Positions 6,102-12,053 of a DNA stretch of 12,053 nt are shown piece by piece. The stretch covers positions 13,858-25,910 of the forward strand of contig DHUO01000021.1 in NCBI GenBank assembly GCA_002409215.1, written 5' to 3'. The notes below the pieces were generated by a model. It was not told the origin of the DNA. It was given only the letters and a program-made list of their open reading frames with translations, and ran no database searches. Position 1 is the first letter of the stretch. Each line of letters opens with the position of its first letter. The stretch comes from Candidatus Dojkabacteria bacterium UBA5232. GTDB lineage: Bacteria; Patescibacteriota; Dojkabacteria; SC72. The position numbers were made by a program, and so were the translations under genes.

Positions 6102-7961
6102 ATGAGCAAGCTAGCACACATACATAAAGTCAACCTTCGAGGGGGAACAAATAGGAGTAAATTGGGTTTTGGTTCTAAATCGAAGAAGAATAAAACAAAA
6201 CTTACAAGCACAAAGATTCTAATTGCTCTGATTACCATATTTGCACTAATCGTAATAGTACAAACCTTCAGGTGGCAGATTGTCTATGCATCCAAATTCA
6301 AGGATCTCTCACAAGAACAATACAAGGCAAAACATATTTCCATTGCACCACGCGGAAAGGTTACGGCAGCAGATAATACTGTCCTTGCAGTCGATGAGCC
6401 TGTTTGGGATATATATGCAACACTCAGTAAGGATAAAAAAGAAAGAGAGCTCTTTTTTGATAATAAAGAGAAGTTTGCAACAGAAGTGTCAGGTGTACTA
6501 GGAATTACCAAAGAGGAAGTAGAATCAAAGTTAACTGATGAGTTTGTATATGCTTCAATACAGAAAGATGTATCTATGGAAAAGAAAAAAGCACTTGAGA
6601 ACCTTGAAGTATTTGGGAAGAATACAAAAGGTTTTGGATTGCACTTTGAAAGAAAAGAAAGAAGAATATATCCAAATAACACTCTAGCTTCGCATGTATT
6701 AGGATTTATTGGACAAGATGCACAGGGTGAATCTGTAGGACAGTATGGAGTTCAAGGATATTATTTTGGAGATATTAATGGACGACAAGGATATTCATAT
6801 GAAGAGAAAGATTCTAGTGGCAATGTAATATTAACCTCAGAGTATCAACCTGTCCTACCTCGTGAGGGTAAAGATTTCAAATTGACTATTGTCCCAAACC
6901 TACAAAGTAAAGTTGAAAAAATACTAGAAGAAGGGGTTAGACACACAAGAGCAAAGAGTGGATCTGTGATTATCATGGATCCTAAAACAGGCGCAATTTT
7001 AGTTATGGCCAACTACCCAACATACAACCCTTCCGAATATTGGAGGGCTCCTGAGACATGGGTTCTAAAAAACAAAGCTGTTGCAGATGTTTATGAATAC
7101 GGTTCTATTCAAAAACCTATTACTGCAGCCATAGCATTGGAGAGTGGAGATATCACAAAAGACTACCTATGTATTGATGATACTGGATATTTAGATTTGT
7201 ACAAAGCAACTGGTTATGCAGACCTTAAAGGCTCTAAAGTATATACATGGAACAAAAGGGCAGCCGGAAAACTTGATTTAGCTGAAATATTCAAGACATC
7301 AAACAATCCATGTGTAGCACAAATGGGTCTTAAGATTGATGCTGCTAAGTATTACGAATCTCTTCAAGAGTTTGGCATAGGTAAATTCATTGGAATTGGA
7401 CTGCAAGACGAAGCAACAAGCTTCCTCAAACCTTTCAAATATTGGACAAAATTGGATGTCATTACATCATCTTATGGACAAGCAATATCTGCAACATCAC
7501 TTCAAGCTATTTCCGCCTTTAGCACAATTGCTAATGAAGGTATTAGAATGAGACCGTATATCATTGAAGAGATAACAGATGCTAAGGAAACAATTAAAAT
7601 AAAGCCACAAGTCCTTTCCAAACCTGTGTCCGCAGAAAATGCAAATATTGTCAGAGATGCAATGAAAAAAGCTGTGGACAACGGCTTGCTTGGAGGATTG
7701 GGGATAAAACTACAAGAATACTCCATTGCTGCTAAAACAGGAACAGCACAGATTGCGAAACAGGGTGAGGTTGGGTACAAAACAGACTTTACCAATGACA
7801 CCGTTATTGGCTTTTCACCAGCAGAAGACCCCAAAATGGTAATGATTGTAAGGTTAGAAGAGCCACAAACAGCAAGTTTTGCATCCCTTACAACAGTACC
7901 TTTGTGGCAAGATATATTTCTAGAAATTGCAGATGATATGGAAATTGTAAAAGTAAACTGA
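6102..7961 (+). CDS. ftsI: FtsI-type class B penicillin-binding protein (septal transpeptidase)
   Basis: Membrane-anchored DD-transpeptidase that cross-links septal peptidoglycan with FtsW. At 619 aa it has a basic cytoplasmic tail (1-37), one membrane helix (about 38-55), a PBP dimerisation domain beginning with the APRGKV motif (82-87) and including a VLGFIGQD segment, then the transpeptidase domain. All three active-site motifs are present: SxxK as S335-I-Q-K338, SxN as S400-N-N402, and KTGTAQ with K545-T-G547, followed by VIGFSPAEDPK. The SIQK version is less common than STFK or STMK. The protein ends soon after the transpeptidase domain with no PASTA repeats. It starts 2 bp after the ftsL-like gene, which indicates coupled expression, and stops at TGA. 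FtsI rather than an elongation PBP2 is inferred from gene order. Confidence 0.93.
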   Translation: MSKLAHIHKVNLRGGTNRSKLGFGSKSKKNKTKLTSTKILIALITIFALIVIVQTFRWQIVYASKFKDLSQEQYKAKHISIAPRGKVTAADNTVLAVDEPVWDIYATLSKDKKERELFFDNKEKFATEVSGVLGITKEEVESKLTDEFVYASIQKDVSMEKKKALENLEVFGKNTKGFGLHFERKERRIYPNNTLASHVLGFIGQDAQGESVGQYGVQGYYFGDINGRQGYSYEEKDSSGNVILTSEYQPVLPREGKDFKLTIVPNLQSKVEKILEEGVRHTRAKSGSVIIMDPKTGAILVMANYPTYNPSEYWRAPETWVLKNKAVADVYEYGSIQKPITAAIALESGDITKDYLCIDDTGYLDLYKATGYADLKGSKVYTWNKRAAGKLDLAEIFKTSNNPCVAQMGLKIDAAKYYESLQEFGIGKFIGIGLQDEATSFLKPFKYWTKLDVITSSYGQAISATSLQAISAFSTIANEGIRMRPYIIEEITDAKETIKIKPQVLSKPVSAENANIVRDAMKKAVDNGLLGGLGIKLQEYSIAAKTGTAQIAKQGEVGYKTDFTNDTVIGFSPAEDPKMVMIVRLEEPQTASFASLTTVPLWQDIFLEIADDMEIVKVN

Positions 7962-7995
7962 GATAATAGAGAAATAATATAAGTTATTCTTAATA

Positions 7996-9021
7996 ATGGA
8001 AGATATCCTGAAAAAAAGTCTAGAGTTACTATTCCTTGCAATTGGTGTGTCAATAATCTTTGCACCAATAATGATATCTTTGTTGTATCGGTTTAACCAA
8101 GTAAGTGGAATCAAGAAAACAAAAATAGGAGATGAAGATAATTCACTCTTTATGAAGATAATGAAAACAACTACTACTAACGGGACACCAAATATGGGAG
8201 GGTTGATAATATTAATTGTTGTTCCCCTAGTTATGCTCTTCACAATAGGAATCACAGAGGTAGTAAAAGTCTTCTTAATAGGATTTATTCTTTTTGGCTT
8301 ATGGGGCCTTATAGATGTTGTCATATTCACAAACGGATTTAAGAATAATTCTAGAATGCGAGCTTTTCAGGAGACTTTTGGCTGGAGGTTAGGGAAGTTA
8401 CTCTTTTCTATTCTGTTAAACATCGGTGTTATGCTTCTCTTGCAAAAAACTGGCTATCTAAAAGAGATTACACCTTGGAGTGGATTTCTGATTAACTTTA
8501 CACCCGCTATTGCTGCCATTAGTGGAGTGGTGGGGCAGTTTGCGATATATTCTGCAGAGCTTACAGATGGCGCTGATGGCTTAATGATTGGAATATTTAT
8601 GATTATAAACGTATTTATGATCATACTACTCTTAGTCAAACAACAGTATGAATTCATACCTATTTTAACAATTATACTGGGAGTTCAAATAGTTGACTTA
8701 TACTTTAATATACCTCCAGCAAGATTTTGGAATGGTGGGCCTGGCGCTATGCCGCTTGGCTTTACAATGTTTTATGTTGGACTCATAACAAACAATATCA
8801 TCCCATACTTCATCATGTCTTCGATTACTTGGGTGATTATGGCTTCCAGTTTGATACAGATTGTGAGTCTTAGATTCTTCAAAAAAAGAGTCTTTAAAAT
8901 TGCACCTATACATCATCACTTCCAAGCGGGTGGATGGCCACAGTACAAGGTAGTTATGAGATTCTGGTTATTCTCGCTTGTAGCCTCTATCATTGGACTC
9001 TATATTGGGATAATACTCTAG
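7996..9021 (+). CDS. mraY: MraY-family phospho-MurNAc-pentapeptide transferase, atypical active site
   Basis: MraY transfers phospho-MurNAc-pentapeptide from UDP to undecaprenyl phosphate, forming lipid I. The 341 residues form a polytopic membrane protein with family landmarks in order: GTPNMGGLIIL, GLWGLIDVV (101-109), ELTDGADGL (188-196), PPARFWNGGPGAMPLG (240-255), KRVFKIAPIHHHF with H306-308, and RFW near the end. Three normally invariant features are altered. The Asp pair of GxxDD reads D107-V108, and the Lys a few residues on is missing. The FMGDTGS motif reads WNGGPGA, with G248 where the Mg-binding Asp sits (Asp265 in Aquifex MraY). The Lys before GTPTMGG is also gone. NLTDG has become ELTDG. 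It is most likely the operon's MraY in a divergent form; a transferase for another nucleotide sugar, or an inactive homologue, cannot be excluded. A 34-bp gap separates it from ftsI. Confidence 0.85.
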   Translation: MEDILKKSLELLFLAIGVSIIFAPIMISLLYRFNQVSGIKKTKIGDEDNSLFMKIMKTTTTNGTPNMGGLIILIVVPLVMLFTIGITEVVKVFLIGFILFGLWGLIDVVIFTNGFKNNSRMRAFQETFGWRLGKLLFSILLNIGVMLLLQKTGYLKEITPWSGFLINFTPAIAAISGVVGQFAIYSAELTDGADGLMIGIFMIINVFMIILLLVKQQYEFIPILTIILGVQIVDLYFNIPPARFWNGGPGAMPLGFTMFYVGLITNNIIPYFIMSSITWVIMASSLIQIVSLRFFKKRVFKIAPIHHHFQAGGWPQYKVVMRFWLFSLVASIIGLYIGIIL

Positions 9022-9726
9022 CTACTCACAAACAATCTCGCCTTTCTCACAACTACATATTGATTGATCCTTACTTGCTGTAAAGACATCTCCTTGACCA
9101 TATAAAATACCATTATATGAACAAGCCATTAGGTTAAACTCTCTACCCTGCTCATTCCTATAATATATCTCAAAATTACCTTCTCCTTCCAAGTTAAATT
9201 TACTTATCTTAAAGGAATTAGACATCAAACAAGGAATATTAAAGTTTTCGGTATCACCACTAGTTATTGTTGAAAGCACTAACTTATCAGGATATCTCTC
9301 ATAATACCCTGCCTGGGTAGGGGCTTCAAAATTTTCATTGCACAAACCCTCTCTTTCGAATATAACAATTAGCTCTTCTCCATTCTGGTTAATATCAACA
9401 GGTAAAACCCTCATTGAATCAGGAGTCGTATCAGAGATTGTATTAAGGTAGCTATACTCGAAAACTAAATTTTTAGTAGAAAAAGACTCTTCTTCTGGAC
9501 TATCCTTTTCTTCCATATCACATAATATCTTGTTGTTCTCATGACAGGTACACTTAGAACCACTTTTAGAAGTTATTTCAGCACCATACTCAACTTTAAC
9601 CCCTTCGAAAAGACACGATGACATAGCTTTCTGAGAAAGAAGTTTATATGAAAAAATAATAACCGATACCAGAAACAAAAGACCAGTAATAACTATCATC
9701 CAGTTAATTCTTTTCTGTTTTTCCAT
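9022..9726 (-). CDS. Unrecognised membrane-anchored protein with two VWC-like Cys modules
   Basis: I do not recognise this 234-aa protein. It has a basic start (KQKR), one membrane helix at about 9-28 and an extracytoplasmic remainder. Two copies of a Cys module flank a middle domain of about 130 residues rich in alternating hydrophobic (beta-like) stretches. Module one (38-69) is C-x3-G-x5-G-x10-C-x-C-x7-C; module two (202-233, at the C-terminus) is C-x3-G-x5-G-x11-C-x-C-x6-C. The latter, with CSCEKGEIVC at its end, resembles half of a von Willebrand type C repeat. There are ten cysteines in all; C129 and C166 in the middle domain could form a disulfide. A helix with no lipobox before C38 argues for a membrane anchor rather than a lipoprotein. 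It converges on mraY with directly abutting stops (TAG/CTA) and is divergent from tatD. Confidence 0.8.
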   Translation of the reverse strand: MEKQKRINWMIVITGLLFLVSVIIFSYKLLSQKAMSSCLFEGVKVEYGAEITSKSGSKCTCHENNKILCDMEEKDSPEEESFSTKNLVFEYSYLNTISDTTPDSMRVLPVDINQNGEELIVIFEREGLCNENFEAPTQAGYYERYPDKLVLSTITSGDTENFNIPCLMSNSFKISKFNLEGEGNFEIYYRNEQGREFNLMACSYNGILYGQGDVFTASKDQSICSCEKGEIVCE

Positions 9727-9735
9727 TCCAGTACA

Positions 9736-9746
9736 ATTCTACCACA
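9736..9746 (-). promoter_or_regulatory. Extended -10 promoter for the Cys-module protein gene
   Basis: On the minus strand TGTGGTAGAAT differs at one base from the tatD element and again has TGn before TAGAAT (9741-9736). Expected initiation near 9729 leaves about 3 nt before ATG 9726, so this mRNA should also be leaderless or nearly so. Confidence 0.5.
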
Positions 9747-9762
9747 TTTTTCATTTTTGATA

Positions 9763-9773
9763 TGTGATAGAAT
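9763..9773 (+). promoter_or_regulatory. Extended -10 promoter for tatD, predicting a leaderless mRNA
   Basis: TGTGATAGAAT contains TGn directly ahead of a TAGAAT hexamer (9768-9773), the extended -10 form that needs little or no -35; the -35 position (CATTTT) is indeed poor. Seven bases past the hexamer is 9780, the A of the tatD ATG, so the transcript would have essentially no 5' leader. Confidence 0.55.
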
Positions 9774-9779
9774 GAGATT

Positions 9780-10673
9780 ATGCATGACTCACATATACAT
9801 ATGGCCATGGAACCATTGAAAACTAACTATGAAGAAATAGTTAAAGAGTTCATAGAAATCGGTGGAGAACATATATTAACACAAGGTACAGACATATTAG
9901 ATTTTGATGACAATTTTAGAATTGCAGAAAAATCAAACATGTTAAAACCCAATATTATGCATGTTGCTCTTGGACTTCACCCTACATATTTCGAAGAAGT
10001 AACGGTTCAAAGAGATTTAGAAGAAAATATATTTGAGAGAGCACAAAAAGAGATGGCGAAGTTTGTTGAGCTTTTTGAGAAAAACAAAGAGAACGTATCC
10101 GCAATAGGGGAGTGTGGATTGGACTACTACCATTTTTCAATCAACCAAACATACTCCGATGATATTAAGGAACAATTAAAAGAGGTGCAGAAATTGATGT
10201 TACGTGAACAGATTAAGATTGCACTTGAGAACTCTTTAGCGGTTAGTATCCATGCTAGGGATGTAATGGGTTCTGAAGAGTGTATGGAAGACACAATTAG
10301 AATTGTTGCCGAGGAAGGGAGAGGCCTCCTAAAAGGATCTTTTCATAGTTATACAGGTAGCTTAAAACAGTTAGAAAAGATATTAGACTTAGGTTTTCAT
10401 ATTGGTTTTAACGCAATTATTACATATAGAAGTGGAGGTAATGTACGAGAGATTCTAAAAAATACTCCCATTGAGAGGATGCTCTTTGAAACGGATGGGC
10501 CGTTCCTACCACCACAATCTGTAAGGAAGAAGAAAAATATTCGAGAAAAGTTCGCACAACCTAAAGATATAAGAGAGATTATGGATGTTGCCTGTGAGAT
10601 TAAAAGTATCCCTATGGGAAAGTTAGAAACTATTACTGATAGCAGCTATATAGCCCTGTTTCTAAAGATCTAA
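9780..10673 (+). CDS. tatD: TatD-family metal-dependent hydrolase (deoxyribonuclease)
   Basis: TatD proteins are TIM-barrel, two-metal hydrolases with DNase activity; related members act in DNA repair and quality control. The 297-aa length is slightly above the usual 255-265. Metal ligands are recognisable: H5-x-H7 in HDSHIHM, E111 in AIGECGLDYY (108-117), H158 in VSIHARD (155-161), H189 in SFHSYTGS (187-194), and D239 in FETDGPFLPP (236-245). The extra length comes mainly from an insertion at about 70-105, before the GECGLDY motif. ATG 9780 puts the HxH at the extreme N-terminus as in the family, and matches the predicted transcription start. The 3' end overlaps rsmI by 4 bp on the other strand. 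Its substrate in the cell is unknown, and nothing in the context ties it to wall synthesis. Confidence 0.92.
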   Translation: MHDSHIHMAMEPLKTNYEEIVKEFIEIGGEHILTQGTDILDFDDNFRIAEKSNMLKPNIMHVALGLHPTYFEEVTVQRDLEENIFERAQKEMAKFVELFEKNKENVSAIGECGLDYYHFSINQTYSDDIKEQLKEVQKLMLREQIKIALENSLAVSIHARDVMGSEECMEDTIRIVAEEGRGLLKGSFHSYTGSLKQLEKILDLGFHIGFNAIITYRSGGNVREILKNTPIERMLFETDGPFLPPQSVRKKKNIREKFAQPKDIREIMDVACEIKSIPMGKLETITDSSYIALFLKI

Positions 10674-11359
10674 ATCTCTTTGCTGAATATGCAAACAAAT
10701 TCCCCATGTGGATTTTCATCAAAATTTCTTACATTCAGTTGTTCAATGATGTCGGTAAGCTTCCCATAAAAACTTTCCTCTCGCATTTTAGAAATATCTT
10801 TAGCAAGATATACGTAGATATCCCCAGAAATATCCAATACCAACTTAAGCAGTTTCGTTAATCTGTTAGGTGACTCATAAATTACAATTGTGTTATCTAA
10901 ATCCTTATACTGTTCTAGCAACCTCTTCCTTTTTCCATCACTTTTGGGTAAAAATCCCAAGAAAACAAACCTATCTGTTGGCAAAGCACTAACAGAAAGA
11001 GCTGAAGTGACGGCTGAGGCTCCCGGGATTGATACTACTTCAAAAGCTGCCTTCCTTAAATCTCTCACCAACTTATATCCAGGATCAGAAATTAGTGGCG
11101 TCCCAGCATCTGAAATCAAAGCTAAATCAAGTCCCATGTTTAATTTCTCAAAAACTTTCTCTATCATTCTGTCATGATTCTGATCTCTGTATGATATTAA
11201 CTGTGTTTCTATATTGTATTTATCCAAGAGTTTTTTACTCTCTCTAGTATCTTCAGCAAGTATGAAAACAACATCTTTGAGCACATTCACCGCTCTAAAA
11301 GTAATATCTTCTAGATTACCAATAGGTGTAGCAACTACATAAAGTTTCCCTTTTTTCAT
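10670..11359 (-). CDS. rsmI: RsmI, 16S rRNA C1402 2'-O-ribose methyltransferase
   Basis: Tetrapyrrole-methylase-fold enzyme that uses SAM to methylate the 2'-O of C1402 in 16S rRNA, completing m4Cm1402 together with RsmH. Signature segments: LYVVATPIGNLEDITFRA (6-23), EDTR (36-39), ALISDAGTPLISDPGYKLV (80-98), IPGASAVTSAL (111-121), LPTDRFVFLGFLP (126-138) and IYESPNRL (160-167). The later LAKDISKMREESFYG corresponds to the family's R-x-LTK-x-HEE region, with Asp where Glu or Arg is common. At 229 aa it is about 50 residues shorter than E. coli RsmI, ending right after the GEFVCIF strand without the C-terminal extension. The start ATG 11359 overlaps the truB stop as ATGA, so translation is probably coupled. 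The stop overlaps that of convergent tatD. Confidence 0.95.
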   Translation of the reverse strand: MKKGKLYVVATPIGNLEDITFRAVNVLKDVVFILAEDTRESKKLLDKYNIETQLISYRDQNHDRMIEKVFEKLNMGLDLALISDAGTPLISDPGYKLVRDLRKAAFEVVSIPGASAVTSALSVSALPTDRFVFLGFLPKSDGKRKRLLEQYKDLDNTIVIYESPNRLTKLLKLVLDISGDIYVYLAKDISKMREESFYGKLTDIIEQLNVRNFDENPHGEFVCIFSKEI

Positions 11360-12053
11360 ATTTTTAGATTCTCCAAATTAATTACATTATCTACTATCTG
11401 TTGATTGTTTTCTAAAGATATGTCTTCTGAGTTAAAAGCATCCTTAATATCAAAACTTCCTATCTTAATTCTTTCAAGCTCTACTGCGGTAGCGTATGTT
11501 CCAATCTCATCACCTAAATCGTTAATTAAAGTTCTAATATATGTACCTGTTGAACATGATACAAAAAAGGTAGAGTAGGGCCAATTGTAATGAATTAGTT
11601 TAAAAGCATGAATTGTTATTTTCTTTGGTTCTATACTTACTTGTTTACCTTGTCTTGCTAAATCATAAGCCTTTTTTCCGTTAATCTTTTTTGCTGAAAA
11701 CATAGGGGGCGTTTGATATATTTCACCTAGAAGTTTTGCTTCAATTACGTTTTCGATATCACTTTTAGCAATCTTCTCTAAGTTTTTACACACTTCTATC
11801 TTCTCACCAGTAGTATCCTGTGTATCAGTTGCATATCCAAACTCCGCTTTAACAATATATTCTTTGGTTAATGAATGTATCTTATTCATTAATTTGGTTC
11901 CCTTACCAAGCAGAACTATTAACAAACCAGTAGCGAAAGGATCAAGTGTACCACCATGTCCTATCTTCTGGCCTTTAGGTAAAGCCTTTTTTAGTTTTCT
12001 AATGACATCATAGGATGTGATGTCTTTCTCCTTGTTAATTAGTAAGATTCCAT
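11356..12053 (-). CDS. truB: TruB, tRNA pseudouridine-55 synthase (N-terminal few residues outside window)
   Basis: Isomerises U55 of the tRNA T-loop to pseudouridine. The frame is open to the window edge: the first complete codon is at 12051-12049 and 231 residues are visible. They begin GILLINKEKDITSYDVIRK, the usual TruB opening, so only a handful of residues are missing. The catalytic Asp lies in GHGGTLDPFATG (visible residues 31-42). Later motifs are TPPMFSAKKINGKKAYDLAR, SCSTGTYIRTLINDLG and VELERIKIGSF. The protein ends soon after the catalytic domain and lacks the C-terminal PUA-type domain of E. coli TruB, giving about 235 aa instead of about 300. Its TGA overlaps the rsmI ATG (ATGA), making a two-gene RNA-modification unit. 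No start or promoter can be assessed inside the window. Confidence 0.95.
   Translation of the reverse strand, partial: GILLINKEKDITSYDVIRKLKKALPKGQKIGHGGTLDPFATGLLIVLLGKGTKLMNKIHSLTKEYIVKAEFGYATDTQDTTGEKIEVCKNLEKIAKSDIENVIEAKLLGEIYQTPPMFSAKKINGKKAYDLARQGKQVSIEPKKITIHAFKLIHYNWPYSTFFVSCSTGTYIRTLINDLGDEIGTYATAVELERIKIGSFDIKDAFNSEDISLENNQQIVDNVINLENLKI

Larger units (their letters stand above)
9736..9773. repeat. Inverted repeat (12-bp arms) forming a symmetric divergent promoter
   Basis: ATTCTACCACAT (9736-9747) and ATGTGATAGAAT (9762-9773) are reverse complements at 11 of 12 positions, around a 14-nt T-rich loop. The repeat fills most of the 53-bp gap between two divergent starts. Each arm carries an outward-facing extended -10. 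It could also be an operator; a terminator is unlikely because no T-run follows the stem and both flanking genes start here. Confidence 0.7.

Noticed and set aside
7962..7995. AATAA/TTATT inverted repeat in the ftsI-mraY gap as terminator or promoter
   Set aside because: The stem is five A-T pairs only and the flanking genes are co-directional with a 34-bp gap; no convincing -35/-10 pair.
7502..8330. Two overlapping minus-strand open frames opposite the ftsI 3' end and mraY 5' end
   Set aside because: Hydrophobic translations reflect the antisense of membrane-protein codons; both opposing genes are strongly supported.
10645..10654. Palindrome GCTATATAGC near the tatD 3' end
   Set aside because: It lies in coding sequence, is short and AT-rich, and is not repeated nearby; chance is sufficient.
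1..12053. tRNA, rRNA, CRISPR array, insertion sequence or phage genes
   Set aside because: Nearly all bases are in recognised genes; the gaps at 4178-4453 and 9727-9779 show no tRNA-like structure, spaced repeats or transposase ends.
1..12053. UGA recoded as glycine (SR1/Gracilibacteria code)
   Set aside because: TGA ends FtsI and TruB at the expected positions, and glycines in all motifs are encoded by GGN.

Overview
The window is an AT-rich, tightly packed bacterial segment built around peptidoglycan synthesis and cell division (a dcw-type cluster), followed by rRNA/tRNA modification genes. TGA, TAG and TAA all end recognisable proteins, so the standard bacterial code applies. Clear Shine-Dalgarno sequences are almost absent, spacers between genes are mostly under 10 bp, convergent genes share or abut stop codons, and several proteins are short for their families (RsmI, TruB) or carry unusual residues (MurA, MraY). 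This fits a reduced-genome lineage such as Patescibacteria/CPR, but that placement is inference. The SR1/Gracilibacteria code (UGA = Gly) is excluded by the TGA stops of ftsI and truB.

Layout. 1-2801 (+): the 3' end of ftsW, then murG and murA, making up one operon. 2798-4177 (-): murF, converging on murA with overlapping stop codons. 4178-4453: a divergent control region with candidate murF promoters, a long dyad, a consensus-like mraZ promoter, and three 10-bp repeats that look like MraZ boxes. 4454-9021 (+): mraZ, rsmH, an ftsL-like gene, ftsI (class B PBP) and mraY. 9022-9726 (-): an unrecognised membrane-anchored protein with two copies of a Cys-rich VWC-like module. 9736-9773: a near-perfect inverted repeat whose two arms are extended -10 elements facing opposite ways. 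9780-10673 (+): a TatD nuclease. 10670-12053 (-): rsmI and truB (5' end missing), overlapping by ATGA.

How the genes work together. MurA starts the UDP-MurNAc branch, MurF completes the pentapeptide, MraY makes lipid I and MurG lipid II, while FtsW and FtsI polymerise and cross-link septal wall with an FtsL-like bitopic partner. MraZ probably represses its own operon through the repeats. RsmH and RsmI are known to methylate the same 16S rRNA base (C1402).

The best leads are: a MraY that keeps the HHH and LTDGxDGL motifs but lacks two of the three usual catalytic aspartates; a MurA with Gly in place of a conserved active-site Arg; the MraZ boxes directly after the -10; the symmetric bidirectional promoter predicting leaderless tatD mRNA; the 57-bp dyad upstream of murF; and the duplicated Cys module in the unknown protein.
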